NCBI GenBank assembly: GCA_038025085.1
Contig: CM076153.1
Location: 7,657,501 to 7,721,500, forward strand
DNA length: 64,000 bases
Reading direction: 5' to 3'
From: Tetragonia tetragonoides
Taxonomy: Eukaryota; Streptophyta; Magnoliopsida; Caryophyllales; Aizoaceae
Part shown: positions 12,246 to 24,100 of the stretch, one piece after another
Layout of the letters: each line of letters opens with the position of its first letter
Position numbering within the stretch: position 1 is the stretch's first letter
The notes under the pieces: generated by a model
Databases searched by the model: none
Seen by the model: the letters and a program-made list of their open reading frames with translations, nothing else
What the model was told of the DNA's origin: nothing
Translations under genes and position numbers: made by a program

Positions 12246-12857
12246 GTAGCACTCTACTTGATGTGATTATCATAATTGAGTTTACATCCGCCGACAGATA
12301 GTGTGAAAAACAATCTCATAAAGGTTCTTAAACTTGCCCACCAGAAAAAGAAAAAAAAATCGAAAAGGGTTACGGCGTGCCTTAATTATAATTATAAGTC
12401 TCATCCCAAGTATGTCGGTAAACAAAATGAAAAAGCCCGTTTGGTAGAATAGAACGATTGGTCAAACACAAAGCACTTAGCACAAAAACTACTTGAATGA
12501 GATTGAGATTGAAAACAAATGGGAGACAAGTCTTGTTTACTTTTATACTAAACTACATAATAAGTCATAATTATATGTTTAGACATTTACAATATGGTTA
12601 ATGATCTTCCTCATCATCATAATCTCTCTGGGTCATGTAGAGAGATAGAGAGATGTGCTATATAGATGTAAAGGGCTAAGGTAACAAAGATAGAAAAAAA
12701 AGTAAACCCACTAGGTCCCATGACAATACTACATCATAGCTAGCCCATCATTTATGTTTAATATATTATCTAATCCCACCCAAGAAAGAGCTAAAATAGT
12801 ACAAAGGATACTCTTTCTGTATGTAACTAAATATAAGTCGGGGAGAACAGACCGTAA
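12246..12857. other. Intergenic region downstream of the LBD gene
   Basis: No gene was seen. It probably contains the 3' UTR of the minus-strand LBD gene next to 12857. Confidence 0.4.
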
Positions 12858-14315
12858 TTAGCATGACCATAGTGACTCTCCCATATTTGGCTGATCCACA
12901 ACCATGTCCATGCTAAAAAGGGACTTGGCTTGGGAAGACATCATTAGTTTAGATGAAGGCGGCGAGCTTTCAGGTGAACTAGCTCCTTGATTATGAGGTA
13001 GGGTAGCATATTGGCGCATGCGCATATGCACCACCTCTGCTTGTGCTAGTGCTAGTTGAGTCTGAAGGGCATCTATTTGTTGTTGAAGCGATGAAATCGC
13101 TCCTACACAACCATAGACAGGATCGCGTGCCCTTGCATTTGCTTCGTAGACCATAGAACTCACTGCATCTCCGCGTTGGTGCATAGGCAATTCCTGAACC
13201 ATGAAATTAAGTTCACTTCAATAATTTGTTACACCCATTTTCAATTTTTACACACTAGTATGGGAGTTTAATGAGTTAGTAGAGCTACTTATGTGTGTGA
13301 AGCCAACATTTCATCAATTAGTTCTTGAACTGCTTTCTCACTTGCTTTCTCTAATGTGGAAAGTTTGCTTGTTTGTTGGGGTTGTTGAAACTAAGAGTGA
13401 CTTAAGATATATGCTCAAAGAATCCAAGGAAGATGAGACCGACGTATAATGGTTCAAAGAAAATGATGTTCCCTTTTGACATTGATATATCCATGCGTCT
13501 CTTAGAGCTACCCGAATGATTGATTATCATGAAGTAGTAATAGTATGCTAACGTGGAATATTTGTCCCTCCTAAGTCCTAAGCAATCAAGTTTACAACCT
13601 AAGGAACAATGCTAGTTATGCTTCAATGCCTTGAGAACATATTCAACAAAGAATTGCTTTTTGTTGATTAGTCTAGTTACAAGAACAAAAATGTCAATAC
13701 TTTCACATTTTAAGGACGAAAGGAAAAAAGAGTGGTCACAAACAACAATATTTAACGACTTTCAACGTAACCTCTATCTATCTATATTTAGATGATTATA
13801 GTGAGCAAACTTATAAGAAAAAAGGGATTACGCTCCCTCTTGTATCTCTTTGACTCCTGACACCTTTGCCCCGGACTTTTATGGAGTAGGTAAGTCATGA
13901 GATATACGATACAACGGTCAAAAATCGAATCTGATATCTCTTATCGACGACCCTCAATATTATCCTTATACATACGACCTTTAGTTCTTATACAATATAG
14001 CATCATCCTAAAGTTCTCTGCTCAAATATTTAAGCAATTAGTCCTTATGATTATATTTAGGAATTGTCTTGTTTACATGAAAAGGAAAAATTGTGGTGAA
14101 AGATATTGTATATATAGTGTATAAGCCATCAGCATGATGTCATCCTTACCTCAAAAGAAAACAAAAACTTCAACCTTGGTGTAGATTCTAGCAACCAGTG
14201 GATTTAAGATAATAGTTGTAATTTACAAAGTTAAAAAGTGCTACTACATGAATAAAGCAATATTGTTGGGAGCCTCCTTTTTCGTAGAACGTAGGAACAA
14301 TAAAATTTTATGAAG

Positions 14316-14352
<37 letters not shown>

Positions 14353-15827
14353 AGTCGGTTGTGCACCAAAAAAAGCTTATAAAGTTGTTGCACGCTTTAC
14401 AAACCTTTTTCTTTTTAAATCGAAGTAACCACATTCCACAAGACCCCTCCAAATATTGTTTCTTTAAATCAAAATTAGATAATAAGATTTCATATTGGCG
14501 ATCCTATTCGGCATAACACAAAGTCTTGTATGAGGTGAGGCTTCTTTCATATATAAGTGTCAGTCATGTCATGTCGACATCTTGTATATAAAAATAGCCT
14601 CATTTTGAGACGATCTTATACAAAACTTATTGATTTAGGCCTAAATAATCACCTGTTTCCTTAGGGGACATATATTATCATATCAAATCACAAAAGTGAG
14701 GCAAATAAAGGTTATGGTCAGGGATCTTATGAAATTAATTATTGGTAAAATTAGGAATAGGGTGACCAAATTAAAGTGCGCGTGGGCTCTCCAAACCGTT
14801 ATTAACCGCTACAACCGATAAAGGTCAAAAGCTAGTGGTAGACAAGGACATTTTCACCGCGTGAACTATATACATACTGCTCGTACTAGTTTACTACCTA
14901 TTCAAAACAACGGTGAATTTTTCATCTTTGTAGGATGGATTTGCCGCCACTTGAACCGCAATCTCCAACGGTTATAAGATCGCCTCAAGATAAGATCACC
15001 TCTATGTATATACAAAAAATAACGTTAGCTAGACATCATGCTTACTTATACGAGTGATCTCACCTTAAAATCGTCTCATACATGTCTTTGTGAAGAACTT
15101 ACACCAAAGACCATCATATGTCATTAATATCGCCCCCAGTTTAAAAATGCTATGGTGACTAATTAATATAGGGAAAACATTGACCATTGATATATGTAGA
15201 TTTAAAAAAAAAAAACTAGGTTGAAGAACTCCTAAAGTTTCAGCAATATCTCGTAAACGCTTTGTGCAATTGTATTACAAACACAAGTAAAATTTATGTT
15301 GATAAACCCTTGCTTGACTTATGCGTTGATGTTTCTTTCTTATTTTTTCCGATGTGAGTCACTTAGTTCGTTAGTTGTCACTCACTTTAACTCTAATATG
15401 TTATCATTTTTTTCCTTTATTTATGTATATTAAGGATTTCTAGATTTGTTACCCTACCAAAGGTGAGGTTTGAAAGTCACATTTTCAACATACTTTTTGG
15501 CTTGATAAGAAATTGCAAATAATGCTCAAAATTTATAATTCAATGAAATTTTCACTTAAACATCTCCCCTGAAATGGTTTTGAATTGACACATTATTCCC
15601 TAGGATACTAACGTAAAAATAACTAAACATAAAAAATGAAGAGGATAAATCTAATTTTAATATTATTTAAAGGAAAATCTCAAATAAATTACACATATAG
15701 TCTCAAATAAAAACAAAAAAACCAAAGAAGCAATAGGTCACTCCAGGTCCAATATAGGCCTACAAGTTTCTTTTAGTTAAAGTTACACAATAATGCAACT
15801 ACTAACAAACTAACAGGGTTGATTAGT

Positions 15828-15875
<48 letters not shown>

Positions 15876-16889
15876 GAGGGGAGGGTTGATTAGTGGTGTT
15901 GATATATTGATTAGTATGATAAAAGAGGATAAATATAGTACAGTGTTTTGAAGTGCTAAAAAAAAGAAGAAAACAGAGTAAACAGGAGGAAAAAGAGTGA
16001 TTATGATTTATGTCTTATATGAACAACTGATCATCAAAATAGCCTAAGTAAATACTCGACATACTTTCTTTGTAGTAAAATTTACTTTTTTTTTGCATAT
16101 TAAATTATTATCATTAAAATAACTAAATTTGCTAAAGCTCATTAAATGCTCTTTAAGGACATAATTTTATATACTGTTATTGTCAGTGATAACTTTCTCT
16201 TACTCATATGCTCATTGTCTGATAAAATCATGTATTCAAAATTTATCACAGAACTAATTTTGTTTCCTTATGATTATAATGATGGCTTGTAATTCACACA
16301 ACTAACCAGTTTGTGATGCAAATTAAACTATCACATGAAGACAAACCAGCCATGAGCCATGAAGTCATCACCTAATACTTGACAAAATTATGAAAATGCA
16401 ATATTACTCATGAGGTGGTAATTTCAACTTTCTGAAAATTATTCAAAATAAACCACATTTGTACCATAAGACAAGTAAGAACTTACAGAGTTATAGTACA
16501 ACAAAAATGCTTGCATGACCTCAATATAGAAGTAAATGAAAAAAATATTGTATAAAAGTGACTATTAATTTCAGACAGAAAAACGAAGTCCTAACTCATA
16601 ACAATGTCGGATGTATTAAAAATTATCGCGTTATATTGATTGTTACTCAATCGTGATAAATACAAATTAAGAAGAGAAATAGTCGGGATATGAAAAGGTG
16701 GAGGGTACATACCTGTAACATCTTGTTGACATTGCTAGCCCCAAACACCCTATGCACATTAGCAAACTTCTGAGGCTCATCAGCAGGGAAATAAGGTGCA
16801 AAGACACAATCAGGGGCACACCTTCTCCTTAGTAGCTTACATGCTGCACAAGGGGATACAGCCCCTTGTTTCCTCCCATTTTCCTTCAT
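12858..16889 (-). CDS. LBD4: LOB-domain transcription factor, LBD4-like (class I)
   Basis: Two exons on the minus strand, 16889-16713 (59 residues) and 13193-12858 (111 residues plus stop), join in phase to a 170-residue protein. The LOB domain is complete. The zinc-like C block CX2CX6CX3C is '[15 protein letters not shown]'. The GAS block begins '[11 protein letters not shown]' and continues across the splice into '[20 protein letters not shown]'. The class I coiled coil (L-x6-L-x3-L-x6-L type) is '[20 protein letters not shown]'. The start at '[10 protein letters not shown]' matches the usual LBD4 N-terminus; in-frame codons upstream look like leader or intron. The intron falls after 'KMLQ', its conserved place in LBD genes, but at about 3.5 kb it is long. 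It holds an A34 and a T45 tract. LBD4 is linked to vascular and organ-boundary patterning in Arabidopsis; the role here is inferred from similarity. Confidence 0.92.
14318..14351. repeat. A34 homopolymer
   Basis: An uninterrupted A-run in the LBD4-like intron. It produces spurious Lys-rich and Phe-rich reading frames on the two strands. Confidence 0.95.
15830..15874. repeat. T45 homopolymer
   Basis: An uninterrupted T-run in the LBD4-like intron, flanked by a short direct repeat (gttgattagtggt on both sides). It could be the poly-A tail of a minus-strand retrotransposed insertion, but no element body was recognised. Confidence 0.9.
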
Positions 16890-19785
16890 TAATGTCTGAT
16901 CGTGCCTATAAAACATGCAAATAAAACTATAGCCTTATACCAAAACTTACTTTACAAACATGAAACAAAGTACTTTATATATGAGCTAATATAGCACTAA
17001 CTTTGTTGTTTTTTTTTTATTATTATTTTTTTATGTGTAGTATTTGATGTGCTACTTGGCCATAATAATAATATGGACAAGAGTAAAGGGCAAGTTATTT
17101 AATTATCAAAAAAAAAAAAAAAGAAGTTATTAATAAGAGGAATTTAAAAGTTAGGAAAAGGCAAAACAAAGCATTTTTATGTCTTGAAGAATGGAGAGAG
17201 AGTGGGGAAGGGGGGGCTACTAAGTGAAGAGTGGTAGAGGTTATATAGAGAAATTTTTTAGTGACAAGATATCTTGAATGGGCCCTACAAAGGAAGAAAC
17301 TCTAGATTTTGGACCAAAACATCGTTTTCTAAATGGATCTCTAGGCCCACTCTCTTATTACATGTTGGGTCATGCTTTCTTTTGTTTCTATTTGTCCCCC
17401 TTTGTTTGTTTAACTTTCTTCAAAGCAAAATACTAGGGAGTACCAAAGTATGATAAAAAGGATTAAAGGTTGTCTTGAAAATTCATTTAAAAAAAATGCA
17501 AACATACAATCTACTATCTTCTAAGTAGTAAACATGTATTTCCCCTAAATGAAATTGAAAAAACATGTTAAATTGTACTATATATGTCAGAGGCGAAACT
17601 AGGGGGATTAGTAGAGGTCGTGATTTTCAAAAATCCTAAAAATCTCTATATATTTTTCTCTGTCTCTACGAAACATATACATACTTAGCTCAGTTGGTGG
17701 ATATCGAGGGATTTGGGAAGCGCAAAATACCCTGCTATCACAGCAGAGAACGATACTTTTATTTACTGTGAAAACAGCGAATGGTTTTGGAAATAATTAA
17801 AATTGTTTTAGGAGAGCGAGAGTGGAATATAGAACTGTTTTATGCAGTTACGGTAGAGGATTCAATTTGGGTATAGTTATAATATGGTTTCAACCGAAAT
17901 CAAGAAAAGTAAGCACCTGCCTCCCGCTAACTGTAATGTTGAAAGTTAGAAAAGGGTTTGAGATTACTTGTTGCTATCCGTCTATGATCTTCATTCATTT
18001 TTTTATTCAATAATGTTTCTTATTGATCAGTGTTGGTAATTGTTCATGTTCTTTCTGGTATACTCTACAGTCCACTTTTAGCTTCTCAACCACACAAAAT
18101 AATTAATGAAATTGCATATTACATGGGGTCATTCACATGATTATTTCCGTCTCTTTTACTTTAATTGGAGTGTTTAATTTCTTCTTCTTTTTTCTCTAAG
18201 AAGTCAGTAGGGGTTACAACATGCGCTCTATGATTCTCCCGCCAAACCCCTCATCTCATGGTTGACTACATAACATAAGTTCAGTAAAGCACAATGATGC
18301 ATTTCATGAGATAAAAGAGAGGAAAAATATACTACATTATTACATGTATTGTTTAATGCAAAATTATGCATGTCGTGTGTTATGGTTATTACATACTCGG
18401 TAGAACAAGAAGTCAACAATAGCCCGTAGAACAAAAACTGAACTGAATTTAAGTAAATTTAAGTTGAGGACAACTGAACATTATTAGTATTAGATAGAAT
18501 AACGAGTGCTCGAATAGTTAGGATGCACCACTTCACAGTGATGAAGTAAGCCAATCGAGGTATTATTACTTCCATGTAATTTCTGAAATCGGCCTCTCGA
18601 AGATCAAGCTAACGTCGAGTATAATAAACTAGCCTAGGAGAGCGAAAGTCGGAAATTCAAGTAGAACGAAAATAAATATGAATCTATAGAGTGAGGGAAA
18701 GATGTCAATGTCCTACATTGACAAAATCTATGGGATACTAAACCAATTAATTTTTCATTAACTAGGCATTGTTAAATTTGGGCAATCCTCCTCGTGAGGA
18801 TTACCAAACCAACTAATGACGTAACTCATAAGGGCAAAATCTTTTTTCTTTAAAAAAATAATAATAAAAAAAGGCATTGATAAAAAGGTAACTTATCTAG
18901 TGCATGGGCTTGAGCCTTAACAAGATTTCTTGGGCCATGATTATTTTTGGGCCTTAACAATCGCTATGAAACTGAAAGCCAGTAATATTATTATTTCTTT
19001 TTTCGTTCTTTCTTTTTTCGTTTTTGGGTGTGTGTGTTGCAAAGCATGGAAGAACGAACAAGTATTAGCTCCATTCTCTTTTAAGTGGAAAAAACTGAAC
19101 TGAATTGTTTCGTTAACTTTCATTTTAATCATTTAAAACTAAGATCTTTAAAATGATATAGTTATCATTATAAATTTATTTCAAAATAAAAAGTTATCTG
19201 AGTAATAAAACTGCACATGAATTAGACTGAATTGAATTGAATTGAACTTAATTTAAGTTGAGAAAAACATAGCAATAGTAATCTACTGTAGTTCATAAAG
19301 AACAAAAAGATAGAAGAAAAGAAAGGAGAAAGTCATTTAAGTTGGTCCTTTGTACTAATATATCTTAAATATTCATCTAATAAAACTTTTTATCCCCAAT
19401 TCATGTTAGTGGTAGTGGCGGGCGGGCGGGCGGTGCTCTTTCCTCCAGATTAGTGTTAGTCTTGAGCCCTCATTAACCAATTACTATTGGTTTAACGCAT
19501 TAACAAGCATTGGATTAAGATTATGTAAATCTCCAAAGTCAAAGACGTGTTTGATGTTTTTTAAGCAAACCTTTTTTCTGACGTATAGACGATTCTCTCA
19601 ACGATCTATGTCAATGCTAAAAACAATTGTTCTAAGATACATCCAAAAGTGGTTGTAACTTAAAAACATTGTCATAAATCTATTCTCAAATGAGACAGAT
19701 ATGAAATGTTTTAGTAAGCTCCCACCGTGCCAAACAGCCATTTTAAACGCAATTAGTAAATCGTTTCTGGATTAGATATTTAAAA

Positions 19786-19945
19786 CATAAAAACTTTTAT
19801 AAGACGGTTTTTCAGTCACTTTTGGTGGGACGGGGTAACTTTTCAATGAAACAAGGGTTACTACTCATCATAAATGACCTCTACATTTCTAAATAGTGAT
19901 CCCATTTTTTTTTGAATTGGTCTCACACAAAACTTACTGCCCCAC
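19786..19945. mobile_element. MITE-like dispersed repeat ('aagacggt' family)
   Basis: The left end (aaaacttttataagacggt) and the right end (ttggtctcacacaaaactta) are imperfect inverted repeats of each other. Related wording occurs at about 5825, 14525-14640, 20700-20935, 54955-55045 and 55730. No transposase is present. The boundaries are approximate. Confidence 0.4.
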
Positions 19946-20699
19946 TCCAGCCCCTTCCCTGACCAACAGGGTTTGGTCTGGTCACCCACCCACCCCTCCA
20001 CACACAAAAAAAAAAAAAAAAAAAAAGTAAAAAATTATGGATATACCTTTGTCTGCTTAACCATTTTTGCTCCTACATGTTCATGACATTCAGAGGCCCA
20101 AAGCTGACAAACATGATACTATTGTTAGTTGACCAATGAAGCACAAAGCAAACACACCTTGCAACTTGAGGATGATAATGAATGGTATCTCAAGTCTCAA
20201 CTTCTGCAGATCATCTGTTCAGCCATTCTTTTCAGGTTTTGTAATCAAAAGGATTCAGATAAGATCCTGCTTGGAATATTTACTATGCAAGGGACCAAAG
20301 CAAGTTGTGACAAAATAGATCAAGAAAAAATAATACCCATTTATATATATATTTTATATTTTTTATTTGCCATCATGAACTTTAATTCATAGTGCTATGA
20401 TTTTGATGGGAACGCGTAAAATGTTCTTTTCGGTTGAGTGTAAAGAGATTTGTCGATCAAATCAATACTTTTCAAAAAATTTGGAGCACATTTAATAATT
20501 TAATTAAGTCCCTACTTTTTGCTAATTAGATTTTGTGTTGGATATGATGGAAATTGAGCATTGTTTAGGGAAGTCGACATTTTGAAAGGGAGTGCTCTCA
20601 TGCTTAAGGTATTCACTTTAGCTATTCATCCAAGTCATAACTACATATTACCATAGGAGATTAGTAACATATTAGAGTATAAACCATCCGTTTAATTTC

Positions 20700-20935
20700 G
20701 CAAAAACTTTGATATGGCGGTTTTACCATAACTTTCTATAACACGATGATCACTTTTTAGTGCAAAAAATAACTTTCTGTCTTTAGTGCAAGAAAAAGTC
20801 ATTGCTCATAACATTTTTTTTTTTTTGATACACGGTGGTCACATTTTAGTGCAACAAAAAGTCATTGCTCATTAACAATTTTTAAATAATAACCCTATTT
20901 TATTGTGGGTTGATCTCACACAAAACTTGCTTATT
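20700..20935. mobile_element. MITE-like dispersed repeat, internally duplicated
   Basis: This resembles the copy at 19786-19945. The segment around 'tgatcactttttagtgcaa...agtcattgctca' is present twice in altered form (about 20746-20805 and 20830-20873), which suggests an internal duplication. The right end is 'gatctcacacaaaacttgct'. Confidence 0.35.
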
Positions 20936-21168
20936 GTCACCTTATGAGATATTGAGTACCATCATAAATGTTATGACTAGAAGTTACAAAGATAACCAAT
21001 CCGGCCAAAACCGTTATCTGCAAAATTGCAACTGCAAAATTTGCCCTTCCAAATTTATTGCTCTAATCAAACGGGCAAAGGTATTAGAACAATTTCCAGA
21101 AGATGCACAAAACAAAAACAAAAGAACGGAAAAAAGAACGCCACGACACAATTCATGAACTCCAAATT

Positions 21169-24100
21169 CTAGGAGTGGGTGTAAGATGGAGCAGGCAAGA
21201 AAGGGAACGGTGCAACAGAAGCATAAGCAACAGGAGGTCGAACTTGTTTACCATTGATAGGACTCTTCTCCTGCTTTTGGTTTTCAGCATCACTGTTCAA
21301 TTGTACAAGGCTTGAAGATGGAGCAATTTTTAACCCCACTGTATCATCTTCCAAACTACTCTGCCAATTGTTAGACAGACGGTGAAACATTAGCCCTGAC
21401 ATAAATACTGGAAGATACAGAAGGCTGGCGAGGAACATTCTCCTGGCATTCTTCGTTGTCCTGTCACGGTAAAACAACATTGCTGTGGCACCAATTGCCA
21501 GGGTAAACAATGATGATTCAAGACAGAACCATCCAGAGGTTAAACCCCCTACAATATACAGGAAAAATCGGGAATCAGGAATCTATGTCCTAAAATAATC
21601 TTTTCCACAAATGAAGGCCAGTCTTTCCACACAGTAAAGGTGAGACAAAATAATCTCAAGTATCTCTAAATTCACTAGTCTGGTAATCACTCACATTGGT
21701 ATGCTACGTAGCCCAGTGGAATCAGATATAGGCAGTTCCTCAGAGCCACCAAGGCAGTTCTCTTACCAGAAGCATCAAAAAGAGATAACATCTTATATCT
21801 GTACGTAGAAGACAAAGTAAGAGGAAATTTAAGAAAATGATCCTTTTAAGACAGAGCTGAGACAATGACGTTAAGGCATTTTTGCAAACTTGCAATGTTG
21901 AATGAAAGAGAATGCATTAAATTGATAAAGGTGCAACATCGATGCATTTAACCACGTCCCTACTATTAATTCCAAATTTTCACAAACTGAAGCATAATAT
22001 CAAGGACATCTCCTCAAAATCTAAGACATACCTTGGGGAGAAGGGGGGGGGGCAGGACAGTTAACAAGTCAACAAGTCAATCGTGTATCTCCGTAGACCT
22101 ATCCCTCTTTGAGAGCCCAATGGAGACAGCCTCTCTACTTAGGCAGTGTTAACATCGTGTGCAACATATTGTTCTTAGAGCACAGTCACACCACTGAGGC
22201 ACTCACTGCGTGGTTGCTATTGTTAAAAGTCCCAACTAGCACAAAGAAGTATGCTCGAGAGTATTTAAGAGGTTCTAGCCTCTCGGAAAACATTGACAAA
22301 AACTATGCTACTACTAAATCTGAAGAGAAAAAGGAAGAAAACAGATTTTGATTTTCCTTTTTCTTTGAGATGGAAAGGTTTTGCCATAGATGTTAGAATG
22401 GGCAGAGAACATATCACTCACGAAAATCCTCTTGTAAACACTACAAATTGATGTCACCTACGTGCCTACAATTACTCAGTTTCAGAGTTTTTTTTCCCTT
22501 TCTTCACCAATATAAAATCTGAAACTACTACTTAAGCTGTTTAATAAAAAAAACACAACTATTTTTCAAAAGACATGACCCCTTTCTACATACCCTCCTG
22601 CAGCATAATCATCACGACACAAGTATGCAAGGGCCATAAAATGGGGGAGTTGCCAAAAATATAGGGCAGCTGGGAGAATCATCCCATTAAGAGAAATATC
22701 GCCAGATGCTGCAGCCCACCTGCAAACCAAACCAAAAGAAATCAGCATAATTACACAAAACTATTCTCTTACCACACATACACAAATCAGAACAAAATAT
22801 GTACAGGCTGGTTTGCTGTCCAATAGCGAGCTCCAGCACCCCAAATAAAAATAAAAATAAAAACCTCCACTGTTCAGAGTTCAAATACCAATTCCTCAGA
22901 AACATAATGCAAAGCATGATGTTCCAAACTCCCACCTTCACGTTTTTTCCGTCTTCGTTGTGGGCAAGTATGCCTCTGCTTCGATAACAGTAAAAGCTGC
23001 TTAAAGCAGCAAGGCTATTGGATATATCTTTATCACCATCATGCTAGGTTCTATAAATTAAAAGGCTTCTTATTAGTTTTAATCTACATGAGCCATATAT
23101 GCTAGTAGTAAGAAAAAGGTTAGTATTAATGTTTAAAACAAGTTGTTTAGTTACATAGGTTTAAGTTCAGGTCGATTTCCACACAAAACTAATGTACTCC
23201 CAACATATGTGATTAATGGGGTTTGTTCCAATCAACTTGCTACACTTATTTATATTGAAATCAGAATATGTATTAAATTTTTGGAAGTGAATAAAATCTA
23301 CACATTTTTATTTTTACTTGAAAATTTGAAGGCCACAAAAAAGAAAAAGTTATGTGATTTAAACAAGTCAGTTTATTCCACCCTTTGCCCACTTCACCTT
23401 CATCTTCTGCCGTTTGACTTTGCTTCTCTTGAAAGCACTTCCTGAAGTTGGTTGTTCAATCAACACTCCTATGAATTGGCATTGGGAAGATTTAACCCTA
23501 ATGTATGCTTCAAAGGAGGAGGCCAGTGATGCGGATATTTCAGCGGACGTGTGTATGCTTAGTGGTGAGAGAGTTTTCTGCGCCTATCTTTCTTCATTGT
23601 AATATGGTGCCATACCTATGGTGTAGACTTTTTGGAGGTGTGACTTATGAGTAGAGCTGTAAAAAGCTGACCCGACCCGGAACCCGATCCGATCCGACCC
23701 GTATTTTTTACTACTATTTTTAGGGTCCCGACAAAACATTCTCGACCCGAACCCGTTTACAACCCGGCAAAATGAACTAAAAATTGAATTTGACCCAAAA
23801 CCAAACCGTAACCGACCCAACCCGAACCCGAAGTGACCCGACCCGTAACCCGCTGGGTCGACCCGTTTTACAGGTCTACTTATGAGTGAATCTTGGGTCT
23901 GTCCATCTACAGATTCGCTTTGTGGGTTTTGGGAGGAATGAAATGAGGAAGCTACTATGGCGTTATGCAGTTTTTGCAATCTTGTGCTGTATTTGGTTGG
24001 AAAGGATTGCAAGGGCATTTCCTTGGGCTTCTTTGTCACCTGTGCATCTTTGGGCTCGGGTGACCTATTATAGCTTTTTAAATGGACCACAGCTCAGAGG

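Larger units (their letters stand above)
16890..21168. other. Intergenic region between LBD4-like and COX10
   Basis: No gene was recognised. The first ~500 bp is the likely LBD promoter. Stretches at about 19786-19945 and 20700-20935 carry 'aagacggt'-type ends and 'tctcacacaaaact'-type ends that resemble one dispersed MITE-like family. A (GGCG)-rich string is at 19415-19435. Confidence 0.5.

Noticed and set aside
14231..14516. Lys-rich and Phe-rich reading frames on opposite strands
   Set aside because: They are produced by the A34 homopolymer in the LBD4-like intron.
17680..17760. tRNA-like 'ttagctcagttggtgga' string
   Set aside because: It looks like an A box, but no B box or cloverleaf follows within 100 bp, so no tRNA or clear SINE can be supported.
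22109..22351. 80-codon plus-strand frame in a COX10 intron
   Set aside because: It lies between COX10 exons 5 and 6, has no family match and is not needed by any gene model.
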